This document shows, piece by piece, positions 1 to 7,444 of a DNA stretch of 23,044 bases (positions are counted from its first letter, which is position 1; each line of letters opens with the position of its first letter). Origin of the DNA: a virus. A program made the translations under genes and the position numbers. The DNA is taken from positions 1 through 23,044 of the IMG/VR virus record IMGVR_UViG_3300036826_000026. One strand, written 5' to 3'. The notes beneath the pieces were generated by a model, which searched no databases, was not told where the DNA came from, and saw nothing but the letters and a program-made list of their open reading frames with translations.

Positions 1-123
1 AAACCACAGAAACAGGCCGTCGCGATCGCGCTCGACGTGGCGCGGCGAAGCGGCGCGAAAATTGCGCCCAAGAGGCGCGGCGGGATAGATAACTTGCGAC
101 CGGGAGATTACCGGAGACGGTGA
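1..123 (+). CDS. C-terminal end of a small conserved phage protein (5' cut by window edge)
   Basis: Frame 1 is open from the first base for 40 codons and stops with TGA at 121-123, so the start lies before the window. The visible peptide is basic and contains KQAVAIALDVARRSGAKIA, which resembles the KQ-AIAL-A pattern of small phage proteins of the DUF6496 type. Those are of unknown function and often sit near portal and head genes. The next gene starts on the last base of this stop (TGATG), so the two are translationally coupled. The assignment rests on one short motif. That it is coding is fairly sure from the overlap and from the run of sensible codons. Confidence 0.55.
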   Translation, partial: KPQKQAVAIALDVARRSGAKIAPKRRGGIDNLRPGDYRRR

Positions 124-425
124 TGCCCAAGAGTCTCGACGAGTTGATCTCTGGAGAATATCGCCGAGCGGGCGAGGAGGCGTTGCGTTTTCTCGGGAGT
201 CAGCCGCGGGCCGCTTCGGAAATGATGAGAACTCAAATGCAGCGGGCGCTGGATATCATCAACGCGCAGAGTGGAATACCTTGGGCGCGCTCTGAGTTCC
301 GTGGAGGTCCGTGGGTTCAAGGATTTACGGGTGTTGTTCCACTCTCGACGTATCCGTGGGGCCAGTCGATGGATCGGTACACTGTTCCCGAGGCTATGCT
401 AGGACAGAACTGGTGGGAGAGATAA
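123..425 (+). CDS. Hypothetical phage protein, 100 aa
   Basis: The ATG at 123 shares its A with the upstream TGA; a GTG at 120 is an in-frame alternative but gives no better context. The protein begins MPKSLDELISGEYRRAGEE and has an amphipathic helical N-terminal half (to about residue 50). The second half is rich in Gly, Pro, Trp and Tyr and ends NWWER. I recognise no domain. Position between a DUF6496-like gene and the IKHPGAL-type gene, ahead of scaffold and capsid, suggests a head-region accessory protein. The stop TAA is one base from the next ATG, and a GGGAGAG ribosome site lies inside its last codons. Confidence 0.7.
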   Translation: MPKSLDELISGEYRRAGEEALRFLGSQPRAASEMMRTQMQRALDIINAQSGIPWARSEFRGGPWVQGFTGVVPLSTYPWGQSMDRYTVPEAMLGQNWWER

Positions 426-426
426 G

Positions 427-618
427 ATGGCTGACAAGTGGATCCAAGGCGCTATCAAGCATCCCGGAGCGCTTCATCGGCAGCTTGGGGTACCACAGGG
501 CCAGAAGATACCAGCGAGTAAACTTTCTGCGGCGGCGAAGAAGGGCGGCACGATTGGTCGCCGCGCTCGACTCGCGCAGACGCTCGCACATCTCAGACCC
601 GGTGGTTACAAGGGTTAG
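427..618 (+). CDS. Small conserved phage protein, KWIQGAIKHPGAL type
   Basis: This is a 63-residue basic protein. Its N-terminus, KWIQGAIKHPGALHRQLGVP, followed by IPASKL, KKGG, a GRRARLAQTL helix and a C-terminal GGYKG, matches a motif set common in small phage and prophage proteins of unknown function encoded close to portal and capsid genes. GGGAGAGATAAG precedes the ATG and provides a good ribosome site. Family knowledge gives no biochemical role. Its conservation and constant position in phages suggest a structural or assembly accessory. No membrane segment or signal peptide is visible. Confidence 0.75.
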   Translation: MADKWIQGAIKHPGALHRQLGVPQGQKIPASKLSAAAKKGGTIGRRARLAQTLAHLRPGGYKG

Positions 619-728
619 TAGGACTCCGCCTTTGGCGGTTCGTAGGCACCAACGACAAAGGTGCAGCGCTCGTCGAGGGCGAAACCTCGACTACGTAGCC
701 ACAACGATACTGTGGAAGGGAAGGTAAA
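619..728 (+). promoter_or_regulatory. Non-coding leader with two hairpins before the scaffold gene
   Basis: This 110-base stretch is the longest gap in the otherwise tight left arm, and I see no convincing gene in it. It holds CCGCC-TTT-GGCGG at 626-638 and GTCGAGG-GCGAAA-CCTCGAC at 672-691, then a purine-rich ribosome site (AAGGGAAGG) before ATG 729. Neither hairpin is followed by a T-run, so they are poor intrinsic terminators. A promoter or an RNA-processing or stability leader for the scaffold-capsid genes is plausible. I could not pick out reliable -35/-10 boxes. Confidence 0.35.
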
Positions 729-1541
729 ATGGCAGACGAAAGACCAATCGAGCAGCCTACTTCACAGGAGCTGTTCAGCCAGGCTGTGGCACCACCGCTT
801 CCGGTGGCACCAGAGCCAACTCCACCTTCAGCGGCACCAGCCGCGCCGGTTCAAGGGGAACTTCCCTTGGGCCAACCACCCCAGCCTCCGGAGGGGGTGG
901 GTATTCCTTCGTGGAGATTGAAGGAGGAGTCCGACGCGCGACGTGCAGCAGAGGAGCGGATACGGGAACTCGAAGGGCATCTTCAGAGGGTCGCGGCGCA
1001 TCTACAGGCGCAGCAGCCTCAGCAGAAGCCAGACTTCTTTCAGAACCCGGATCAGGCTACTCAGGAGATGATCTTGCGGACATTGGCGCCCTATGCTGAA
1101 GAGCAGCATAAGGTGTCGATGTATAATAGCAAGATGATCGCCTCGGCTGTGCATGGCGCAGAGGAGGTTGATAAGGCGGAAGAGGCTTTCTTGAAGGCCC
1201 GTGAAGAACAGACTCTCGATGTCGCGGATTATGAGCGAGTGGTGCAGTCGCCGAACCGCTATGACGCGGCGGTGCAGTGGTACAGACGCCAAAACGTCTA
1301 TGCTGCTGTAGGTGATGATCCAAACGCTTGGTTTGAGCAACAACTCGAGGCACGGATGGCTGACCCTAAGTTCCAGGCCACCGTGCTTGAAAAGATCCGC
1401 GGAGGTGCTGCCACTCGACCCGGAACAGTAAGCATTCCGCCATCGCTCTCCAAAGTCACCGCGGCTGCTGGAAACGGCGAGTTTACGGGGGACTTGAGCG
1501 ATCCTAGCTTGTGGGCCTACGCAATGGGTCCGAAGCGTTAG
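729..1541 (+). CDS. Probable capsid scaffolding protein
   Basis: The protein has 270 residues. The first 60 or so are Pro/Ala/Gln-rich and disordered-looking. A charged coiled-coil-like helix (about 68-98, with EESDARRAAEERIRELEGHL) and an acidic alpha-helical middle follow. The C-terminal third is less charged and ends WAYAMGPKR. Composition, predicted helicity and a position immediately upstream of the major capsid gene are the usual signature of tailed-phage scaffolds, which shape procapsid assembly and then leave or are cleaved. No protease motif is visible. The start is supported by AAGGGAAGG six bases upstream. The stop TAG overlaps the first base of a strong hairpin. The call is based on position and composition rather than on a sequence motif. 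Confidence 0.65.
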   Translation: MADERPIEQPTSQELFSQAVAPPLPVAPEPTPPSAAPAAPVQGELPLGQPPQPPEGVGIPSWRLKEESDARRAAEERIRELEGHLQRVAAHLQAQQPQQKPDFFQNPDQATQEMILRTLAPYAEEQHKVSMYNSKMIASAVHGAEEVDKAEEAFLKAREEQTLDVADYERVVQSPNRYDAAVQWYRRQNVYAAVGDDPNAWFEQQLEARMADPKFQATVLEKIRGGAATRPGTVSIPPSLSKVTAAAGNGEFTGDLSDPSLWAYAMGPKR

Positions 1542-1575
1542 ATCGGTACGATACGGTTTCCGTATTATACCGATC
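1541..1575 (+). promoter_or_regulatory. Long palindrome/hairpin before the capsid gene (element A)
   Basis: The arms GATCGGTACGATACGG (1541-1556) and CCGTATTATACCGATC (1560-1575) flank a TTT loop. In RNA all positions pair except one C/A mismatch next to one G-U pair. The inner 15 bases, ATACGGTTTCCGTAT, recur in the other arm at 20087-20101 as the exact reverse complement. The element starts on the last base of the scaffold stop codon and ends 22 bases before the capsid ATG. There is no T-run, so a simple intrinsic terminator is unlikely. An operator, a promoter element or an RNA-processing/stability site are alternatives. Confidence 0.6.
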
Positions 1576-1597
1576 GAGTTAGGAAGGGGTTGCAGCT

Positions 1598-2752
1598 ATG
1601 GCTGTGACAACCATTGAGACCAACAACAAACTTATCCGCTTTACACAGGAGATCGCGCGGGAGTTTGTTCGCGAGAATATGTTCTCGCCCTACATGGGTG
1701 AGAGCCTGACCTCTATCATCCGCCTTCGAAATGAGTTGAAGGCCGGTGGCGAGGACATGAACATCCCCATAGTGACTCGACTCACGGGTCAGGGGGTCGC
1801 CACACAGACCCTCGTGGGGAACGAAGAGAAGATCGACAACTACGGAATGCGTCTGCGAATAGAGTGGGCGCGCAACGCAGTTGTCTCGACGAAGGCCGAG
1901 GTTCAAAAGGACTCGGCGGATATCTTCGGCGAGGCGAAACCCCTGCTCAGTGATTGGGGCAAGGAACTTCAGCGGGATGAGATCATCGCCGCGCTGATGG
2001 CACTCCCGACGGAGACCCTTCCAACTTCCTCGGGTGGAGTCAGGGTCAACGGTATCCAATACGATCTGGCTACAGCTACTCAGCGTGGTCAGTGGCAGCA
2101 GGATAACGGTGATCGAGTGCTGTTCGGTGCCACTACTGCCAACCGCGTCAACTCAGCGGTGGCGACCGACCACGCCAACTCACTGTTGAACGTGGACACT
2201 ACTAACGACAAGTTCACTGCGACCAATCTCAGTCTGTTGAAGCGGGTTGCGATGAATGCGAATCCTCGCATTCGGCCTTATCGAACTGAGGATGGGTACG
2301 AGCACTACGTGTGCTTCGCGGGCACCAACACCTTCAGAGACCTCAAGTCTTCTCTGGAGTTAATCAACAAGGACGCACGGCCCCGCGAGCAGGCGGGTCT
2401 CCGCAATCCCATCTTCCAAGATGGCGATCAGATCTATGACGGTGTGATCGCGAGGTTAGTGCCGGAGATCTCGAGCTTTGTAACGAACGTGTGGACTTCG
2501 TTACTTACCGCGGGTGCTGCTTCGGCGCGGGTCGAGCCAGTGTTCCTCTGCGGCCAACAGGCCGTGGTGTTCGGGTGGGGCCAGATGCCAAAGCCTACGT
2601 TCCGTAAAGAGGACGACTATGGCTTCATCACTGGCACTGGCATCGACATGGCCTATGGTGTGGCAAAGATGTTCAAAAAGCATCCCAACACCGGGACCAT
2701 CTTGAAGCAGTGGGGCGTTGCCACTGGCTTCTTCGCGTCGGCGAGCGACTAA
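1598..2752 (+). CDS. Major capsid protein, N4 gp56/DUF4043-like
   Basis: This 384-residue protein should form the icosahedral shell. The N-terminal part has ARE-FVRENMFSPYMG. A segment around residues 55-90 has IPIVTRLTGQGVATQTLVGN followed by EEKIDNYGMRLRIEWARNAV. This pattern (LTG-G----L-GNEE, then a basic beta strand) is the hallmark of the N4 gp56/DUF4043 family of HK97-fold capsid proteins. No N-terminal delta domain or prohead protease gene is visible, which fits a separate scaffold. GGAAGGGG nine bases before the ATG is a strong ribosome site, as expected for the most abundant virion protein. It is followed at once by a decoration-like gene and then a probable terminator. Confidence 0.85.
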   Translation: MAVTTIETNNKLIRFTQEIAREFVRENMFSPYMGESLTSIIRLRNELKAGGEDMNIPIVTRLTGQGVATQTLVGNEEKIDNYGMRLRIEWARNAVVSTKAEVQKDSADIFGEAKPLLSDWGKELQRDEIIAALMALPTETLPTSSGGVRVNGIQYDLATATQRGQWQQDNGDRVLFGATTANRVNSAVATDHANSLLNVDTTNDKFTATNLSLLKRVAMNANPRIRPYRTEDGYEHYVCFAGTNTFRDLKSSLELINKDARPREQAGLRNPIFQDGDQIYDGVIARLVPEISSFVTNVWTSLLTAGAASARVEPVFLCGQQAVVFGWGQMPKPTFRKEDDYGFITGTGIDMAYGVAKMFKKHPNTGTILKQWGVATGFFASASD

Positions 2753-2773
2753 GGCCAGGAAAGGAGCATCAAA

Positions 2774-3166
2774 ATGGTAACCTCACTTAATCAAGGCGTG
2801 CCAGCGCGAGACTTTGGCTATGAGGTTTCGCAGTATATCGCCGGTCGTATCACAGCACTTGCTTCTGGCGCGGCCGTCAACGTGAAGATTGGTACTGTTC
2901 CAGCAGGATCAATCATCACCGGGATCTTCTCCCGAGTACAGACGGCTATCACTGGGGGTACTCCGGTGCTGGCACTTGGAACCGCTAGTGGTGGTTCGCA
3001 GGTTCAGGGTACGATGGCTGAGGCGGCCGGAAGCGAGTTGGTATTTCCGGCCGCGTCTCTGACTCTGCCACTTGCGGCGGATACTGACATCTGGGCGGGT
3101 ATCTCTGGCGGCGCAACTGCTGGGGATGCCTACATTGCTGTTGGGTTCATCAAACCTGTGGCCTGA
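2774..3166 (+). CDS. Small beta-rich structural protein, probable head decoration/stabilisation
   Basis: The protein has 130 residues, is low in charge and rich in Gly, Ala, Thr and Val. Repeated short beta-strand patterns are visible, such as VKIGTVPAGSIITGIFSRVQ and LPLAADTDIWAGISG. Proteins with this IGT-PAG-IITG pattern directly after a capsid gene occur in many phages and are usually small virion components that decorate or stabilise the shell. Direct evidence for capsid binding is not visible. AAAGGAG eight bases before the ATG supports the start. A probable terminator directly downstream would group it with the capsid gene as a high-expression unit. Confidence 0.6.
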   Translation: MVTSLNQGVPARDFGYEVSQYIAGRITALASGAAVNVKIGTVPAGSIITGIFSRVQTAITGGTPVLALGTASGGSQVQGTMAEAAGSELVFPAASLTLPLAADTDIWAGISGGATAGDAYIAVGFIKPVA

Positions 3167-3175
3167 CGCTAACTG

Positions 3176-3212
3176 GGGGAGAGGATAACCTCCACCTTTC
3201 CCCTCTCTTTTT
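3176..3212 (+). terminator. Probable intrinsic terminator after the decoration gene
   Basis: GGGGAGAGG (3176-3184) pairs with CCTTTCCCC (3195-3203), nine pairs including one G-U, around a 10-base loop. TCTC and a run of five T (3208-3212) follow. The T-run begins four bases after the stem, slightly further than ideal. It lies in the 58-base gap between the decoration gene and the next gene, whose AAGGAG ribosome site starts right after it. A partial terminator here would lower expression of the tail genes relative to capsid. Confidence 0.5.
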
Positions 3213-3224
3213 AAGGAGAATGAA

Positions 3225-3587
3225 ATGGCGAAAGTCACATGGCAAGGTGAATCAGAGACCCCGAACCTCAAGGAGACAACGAGATTTGGGGTGGCGTTTG
3301 AAAAGGGCAAGGCTGTCGAGGTTGAAAATGAGGTTCAGCTGCGGAAACTCTCCACCAATCCTGCGTTCAAGGTGGAGGACTACGAGGCCACAGAACCGAA
3401 ACTCGTACCGGCGGTAACTGAAGTGTCGGTACAGCACCCGGTACCGAAGCCCGGAGAGCCGATGCCCACGGAACCAGCTCCGCCAGAGACGGAGCCGAAA
3501 CTGTCTCCGGTGCCGAGGATGGTCCATAGAGACATTCGAGCTGGTTCATCTTCTGCGGCGAACCCTGTGCCAGCGAGTAAGAAATGA
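3225..3587 (+). CDS. Hypothetical head-region protein with Pro-rich tail
   Basis: The 120 residues fall into two parts. Residues 1-55 form a small beta-like domain (KVTWQGESE, then TRFGVAFEKGKAVEVENEVQ, then NPAFKVEDYE). It resembles short phage proteins with the pattern tW-G-----FG--F-KG--V-V--------NP-FKV, encoded between capsid and connector genes. Residues 56-120 are rich in Pro, Glu and Val and probably disordered. AAGGAG lies six bases before the ATG at 3225; an out-of-frame ATG at 3220 is better ignored. The last four bases overlap the next gene (ATGA). A role in head completion is an inference from position only. Confidence 0.65.
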   Translation: MAKVTWQGESETPNLKETTRFGVAFEKGKAVEVENEVQLRKLSTNPAFKVEDYEATEPKLVPAVTEVSVQHPVPKPGEPMPTEPAPPETEPKLSPVPRMVHRDIRAGSSSAANPVPASKK

Positions 3588-4234
3588 GCATCTCCTCGTC
3601 AACGCAGCCGAGTCTGCGGGCTCGGGTGCTTCCCAGGTTCCCGGCGAATGTTCTCGCCGGGAATGGGATCACTATATCCAAGAACGGGGGAACCTACGTG
3701 TTCTCGGTGGCACCTTACGATGACGTGCCGCTTAGTGCGTTGGAGGATATGGCAGCAAATACCGTTGTCGGACGCGAGGGTGGGGTTGGTCCGCCGTCAG
3801 CTAAGACAGTCTCGGGGGGACTCGGATTTAACGGGGGAAATCTCGAGTTAACCGCAAATCAGCGTATTCGAGCGCTGCCAGTTACAGTTTTTCAAAATGG
3901 GTCGGTTTTGACTACGGGAGTTAAGGCGGACTTGATAGTTCCGTTCTCTGGAATTATTACCGGAGTCACGTTGCTGGCGGATCAGGCCGGGAGTGTGGTC
4001 GTTGATATCTGGAAGGACACCTACGCCAACTATCCACCTACGGTGGCAGATACCATTATCAATACTGGCGCTGGTGGCATCAAGCCCGTACTATCGGCGG
4101 CGGCCAAGTATCAGGATCAAGTGTTAACAGGGTGGACTACGGCAATTATTGCGGGGGATACGCTGAGATTTAACTTCGATAGTGTCGCGACGATAACTCG
4201 ACTGTATATTGGGCTGGACATGAGGACAGTGTAA
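3584..4234 (+). CDS. Phage virion structural protein, beta-rich
   Basis: This 216-residue protein has an N-terminal segment RVLPRFPANVLAGNGITISK, a motif seen at the start of many phage structural and fibre-like proteins. A Gly-rich linker follows (about 55-95). A C-terminal domain contains LIVPFSGIITGVTLLADQAG, VVVDIWKDTYANYPPTVADT and GWTTAIIAGDTLRFNFDS. The last set is a recurrent beta-sandwich-like module in tailed-phage virion proteins whose exact place in the particle is not established. It overlaps its upstream gene by ATGA and its stop overlaps the next start (TAATG). Head fibre, decoration or tail accessory are possible roles. Confidence 0.65.
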   Translation: MSISSSTQPSLRARVLPRFPANVLAGNGITISKNGGTYVFSVAPYDDVPLSALEDMAANTVVGREGGVGPPSAKTVSGGLGFNGGNLELTANQRIRALPVTVFQNGSVLTTGVKADLIVPFSGIITGVTLLADQAGSVVVDIWKDTYANYPPTVADTIINTGAGGIKPVLSAAAKYQDQVLTGWTTAIIAGDTLRFNFDSVATITRLYIGLDMRTV

Positions 4235-4578
4235 TGGAACTGACCAAGACCCGTACAGAACTTATCCGCGAGGCTGCGGATAAGTTGAATATAGTGGGTA
4301 CAGGACAGTCGCTCGAGGACGACTACGCCGAGAGGATCAACGTCAACATAGATCCACTATTATCGCAGTTGGCGGCAGATGGTGTCTGTAATGTGGTGAA
4401 CACGCAGTATATTCCAGCAGAGTGGTTTGACTCGCTTGCAGGACTGCTGGCAAATGTCTGTGCTCCGGTGGGAGGCAAGAATTACGATCCACAGATCAAG
4501 CAATTCTACGAGTTTACACTGAGAAGGCTGACATCCAGCAGACCAAGCTACAACGTACAAGAGGCTGACTACTTCTAA
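4234..4578 (+). CDS. Head-to-tail connector, P22 gp4-like
   Basis: This 114-residue, mostly helical protein begins TRTELIREAADKLNIVGTGQ. It continues with DDYAERINVNIDPLLSQLAADG, then IPAEWFDSLAGLLANVCA, and ends with a helix FTLRRLTSSRPSY. The pattern (two-helix core, an IP-E-FD-LA--LA segment, an LRRL--SRP tail) fits small adaptor proteins related to P22 tail accessory factor gp4 that bind beneath the portal ring and join it to the tail hub. The neighbour downstream is the gp10-like hub, the same order as in P22. Start and stop both overlap their neighbours (TAATG at each end). It is shorter than P22 gp4 and carries no visible muramidase residues, so only the adaptor role is proposed. Confidence 0.7.
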   Translation: MELTKTRTELIREAADKLNIVGTGQSLEDDYAERINVNIDPLLSQLAADGVCNVVNTQYIPAEWFDSLAGLLANVCAPVGGKNYDPQIKQFYEFTLRRLTSSRPSYNVQEADYF

Positions 4579-6002
4579 TGGCCGAGATAATCTTTCCACC
4601 GACCTCAGCTCCTGGCGCTCGACCACAAGAGTCTGGCGGCAGACTCGTCAATGCCTTCGCAGAGAAGGCACCTGTCGGCGCGCCGAGCCAGATTATCATT
4701 CGGAGATCTCCGGGGCTCGAGCGGGTTGCGATGGCGAGTGGACGAGAACATACGAGGGGACTTATGGATACCGGAACGTCAGAGGCGTTCTGGGTTCTTG
4801 ACGATAGAATAATGAAGGTTGATGCTATCTTCGATGTTACTGATTTGGGGTCGCTCACTGGTGATCAGCCGATTACAATGGCCAAGAATAATAAACCTGT
4901 TGCAGATTATGTGGCTGTTACTGATAGTGGCTGTTTTAATTTGTTTCTTGGATCACCGCCTACAGGCTTCGCGGACCCCGATCTCCCATCCAGTCCAACG
5001 AGTGTTTGTAACTTCGATGGTTATTTCGTGTGGTCCTATGGCAACGGGCAGATATATGCCTCTGATCTAAATGCAGTAACTGTTGATTCGTTATCCTTCA
5101 CGACGGAACAGGGGCTGTTCGTGCGCCGTGTAGTACCCTATGGCGGGCGGCTCTACGCATTCGGAGATAAATGGACTGCGGTATTTCGGGATGCTGGCTC
5201 TGTTCCATTTCCGTTCGAGCGAGAAGTTGTTATCCCGAGGGGGATTGTTGGGACTCATGCGCTAGCGGGCTGGGAGCAGGGCTGGGCAAATCAGTTAGTC
5301 TGGGCTGGAGATGACTTTGTGGTGTATAAACTTGATGGTTATACACCTTCACCAATATCAACTAATGACGTTAGCCGGGCTATACAAGAGTCTGTTCTCG
5401 CTGGTAAGCGTAACTTTATTGAGGCGTTCGTCTATATGTACGAGCGGAATGCTTTTTGGGTTCTGACTTGTCACGACGATTGGACTTGGGAGTACAATCT
5501 CTCGACCGGAGAATGGAACGAGAGAATGTCCTACATGAGATCGAATTGGAAGGGGATGAAATCACTGCGAATTTTTGATAGGTGGCTGGTAGGCGATCAG
5601 TATACTGGCGAACTGTACCAGGTTAGCGGCACGTATTTTCTGGAGGGTGTTGATCCGCTTGTGTGGCAGGTCGAGAGCGGGGTGCTGCGAAACTTTCCTA
5701 TGGGAGTTGTGGTCTCGAGGGCGAGCTTCGATTGCACAGCAGGTGTCGGTAATTTGCCGGGAGTCGATGATCCGAAGGTATTGATCTCGTGGTCACTCGA
5801 TGGAGGATACAGTTTTGGGCGGCCGGTGACTCGCCGTCTCGGCGGTCCGGGCCGAACAAAATCTCATCCGTATGTGCTTAACTGTGGATTGTCGCGGGGG
5901 CAGGGAGTGCGATTTCGGCTGCTCGTATCTGATCCAGTGCATGTCGGATTGAGTGGCGGAACAGTGGACACTCGAGCTGACTCAAGTGGATATGCGGGGT
6001 AG
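4578..6002 (+). CDS. Tail hub / packaged-DNA stabilisation protein, P22 gp10-like
   Basis: The protein has 474 residues, about the length of P22 gp10. It is rich in beta strands, with repeating blade-like segments: SVCNFDGYFVWSYGNGQIYA (around 140), VVPYGGRLYAFGDKWTAVF, AWEQGWANQLVWAGDDFVVYKLDG (near 220-245) and ILIDER-type WVLTCHDDWTWEYNLSTGEW (around 290). The N-terminal pattern GRLVNAFAEKAP followed by RRSPGLERV is typical of the Phage_stabilise family (PF11134). In P22 this hub caps the gp4 ring, keeps DNA inside and holds the tail needle and spikes. It lies directly after the gp4-like gene, with start overlap TAATG. No needle (gp26) homologue is recognisable in the window. Confidence 0.78.
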   Translation: MAEIIFPPTSAPGARPQESGGRLVNAFAEKAPVGAPSQIIIRRSPGLERVAMASGREHTRGLMDTGTSEAFWVLDDRIMKVDAIFDVTDLGSLTGDQPITMAKNNKPVADYVAVTDSGCFNLFLGSPPTGFADPDLPSSPTSVCNFDGYFVWSYGNGQIYASDLNAVTVDSLSFTTEQGLFVRRVVPYGGRLYAFGDKWTAVFRDAGSVPFPFEREVVIPRGIVGTHALAGWEQGWANQLVWAGDDFVVYKLDGYTPSPISTNDVSRAIQESVLAGKRNFIEAFVYMYERNAFWVLTCHDDWTWEYNLSTGEWNERMSYMRSNWKGMKSLRIFDRWLVGDQYTGELYQVSGTYFLEGVDPLVWQVESGVLRNFPMGVVVSRASFDCTAGVGNLPGVDDPKVLISWSLDGGYSFGRPVTRRLGGPGRTKSHPYVLNCGLSRGQGVRFRLLVSDPVHVGLSGGTVDTRADSSGYAG

Positions 6003-6004
6003 TG

Positions 6005-6283
6005 ATGGCGATACAAGCGCCGAGAGATCCACTTTCTAGGATGGTCGATAAGGATGGAAGGTGTACTCCTGAGTGGTATCAGTGGTTCGTGGAGGTCTCG
6101 AGGGTCTTGACACCACCAGCATCAACAGTGGCTGAGTTGCCGCCCGCGTCTGTAGCGGGAGCGGGCGCAAGGCGATTTGTTACGGATGCTGCTAATCCAC
6201 CGAACTTTCTTACTACAGTGTCAGGAGGTGGACCGAATACAGTGCCAGTTATATCCGATGGAACTAACTGGTTGATAGGATAG
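6005..6283 (+). CDS. Small conserved phage structural protein
   Basis: The ATG at 6005 encodes 92 residues; a GTG at 6002, overlapping the previous stop TAG, would add one residue. The N-terminus APRDPLSRMVDKDGRCTPEWYQWF matches a frequent short phage motif (DP-SR-VD-DG--T-EW--WF) seen near tail and ejection genes. The C-terminus has a beta-rich tail (GARRFVTDAANPPNF, GTNWLIG) that resembles a single strand pair of fibre-type proteins. Function is unknown. Close coupling to the gp10-like gene and to the following Gly/Ala-rich gene suggests a minor tail or fibre-attachment component. Confidence 0.65.
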   Translation: MAIQAPRDPLSRMVDKDGRCTPEWYQWFVEVSRVLTPPASTVAELPPASVAGAGARRFVTDAANPPNFLTTVSGGGPNTVPVISDGTNWLIG

Positions 6284-6292
6284 GAGGCTCTT

Positions 6293-7444
6293 ATGGGGCT
6301 TTGGGACACACTCACGAATGTCTTTACTGGTCAACCGGCTATTGATGCTGCTGCACAACAGCGGCAGTATCTTCAGCAGATAATGAATGCCAATAATGCC
6401 CTGTACGAGGGCGCACAGAAACAGGGACTTGCGAGCCTACAAAGTGGACAACAACTTGGGACAGGCGCGATAACGTCTGGAGTTGGACAGGCTCGAAGCG
6501 ATATCTCGGGAGCTATTGATCCTGCCATAGCAGCGTTAATGGGCGGTACTGCTGGAGCCACGGGCGCACTTACGGCAGGACAAGGTGGAGCGCTTGGTGC
6601 CCTTCAGGGCGGTGTAGGAAGTGCGGTTGGCGCGTATGATCCGCTGGCGGCGGCCGCGGCTCGCTATGGAATGATCGGGGCTGGCGGCGCAAACATGAGT
6701 GCAGACGCCCTTGGGCTTAATGGACCAGAGGGTGTGGCGCGGGCCACAGCGGCGTTCCATACAGGGCCGGGATATAATTTTGCAGTCAATCAAGGATTGG
6801 ATGCACTTACTCGCGCCGCGAATGTGGGAGGAGGAGTCGCGGGCGGGAACGTGCTGCGCTCGGCGCAGACCTTTGGTCAGGGAATGGCTGATCAGGAATT
6901 CAAGGATTGGCTCACTCGAGTTGCGGGGCTCGGCAGCACGTATTCTCCGCTCGAGGCTAATGCGCTCGGACAGGTTGCCAGTGGAACTGGAAATGCTTAT
7001 CTCACTGGTGGCACTGGCGCGGCCAATATCTACACTGGAACTGGTCAGAGACTCTCTGATTTGTTGAGTGGGTATGGTACGAATGCAGCAAACATTTACA
7101 CTGGCGCTGGAAGGTCGCTGGCTGATCTTGCGGCCACGGGTGGAGCTAACCTTGCCAACATCTACACTGGAACATCGGGGCGCGAGGCTGATCTGTTAAA
7201 GGCTATTGCTCAGGGACAGACTGGCGCGCAGACTGGGATTGCTCAGCAGTACGCTCCGACGTATGCTACCGCAGCACAAGCCGAACTTGGTGGCTCAGCA
7301 AATCTGTGGAACCTAATTGGCAGCGCAGCGAAACTGATCGCCGGTGGGGGACTAAGTGGTCTCGGTGGACTAACTCCTGGGGCGTCTCTTCCTAACTTGA
7401 TGCCAGCTTCGGCTGCGGCTGGTCCCCGCGTAGGCCCGTTCTGA
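6293..7444 (+). CDS. Probable DNA-ejection / internal virion protein, Gly/Ala-rich
   Basis: The protein has 383 residues and is very rich in Gly, Ala, Gln and Thr. The N-terminal 130 residues are low-complexity helix with regular Gly. A recognisable central block (about 140-210) has DALGLNGPEGVARA, FHTGPGYNFAVNQGLDAL and GNVLRSAQTFGQGMADQEF. That block is common in phage proteins placed after the tail hub and annotated as ejection or tail proteins. Three 22-residue repeats follow (about 242-307), and a Gly/Leu-rich membrane-active-looking C-terminus (LWNLIGSAAKLIAGGGLSGL). P22 places ejection proteins gp7/gp20/gp16 at this genomic position. AGGAGG five bases upstream fixes the start. Confidence 0.62.
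   Translation: MGLWDTLTNVFTGQPAIDAAAQQRQYLQQIMNANNALYEGAQKQGLASLQSGQQLGTGAITSGVGQARSDISGAIDPAIAALMGGTAGATGALTAGQGGALGALQGGVGSAVGAYDPLAAAAARYGMIGAGGANMSADALGLNGPEGVARATAAFHTGPGYNFAVNQGLDALTRAANVGGGVAGGNVLRSAQTFGQGMADQEFKDWLTRVAGLGSTYSPLEANALGQVASGTGNAYLTGGTGAANIYTGTGQRLSDLLSGYGTNAANIYTGAGRSLADLAATGGANLANIYTGTSGREADLLKAIAQGQTGAQTGIAQQYAPTYATAAQAELGGSANLWNLIGSAAKLIAGGGLSGLGGLTPGASLPNLMPASAAAGPRVGPF
7016..7213 (+). repeat. Three 66-bp in-frame repeats (22-residue ANIYTG units)
   Basis: Three consecutive 22-residue units start at 7016, 7082 and 7148. Each begins with a variant of xAANIYTG followed by a polar segment ending in L-DL or EADL. The DNA of the units has drifted in third positions (for example aatatctacactgg, aacatttacactgg, aacatctacactgg), so selection appears to keep the peptide. 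A fourth weaker unit (GNAYLTGG) precedes them. Confidence 0.85.

Noticed and set aside
1541-1575. Element A as an intrinsic terminator between scaffold and capsid
   Set aside because: No T-run follows the stem, and stopping transcription just before the capsid gene would be unexpected.
1565-2059. 164-codon - strand frame opposite the capsid gene
   Set aside because: Antisense to the conserved N-terminal half of the capsid protein. No neighbouring genes on that strand.
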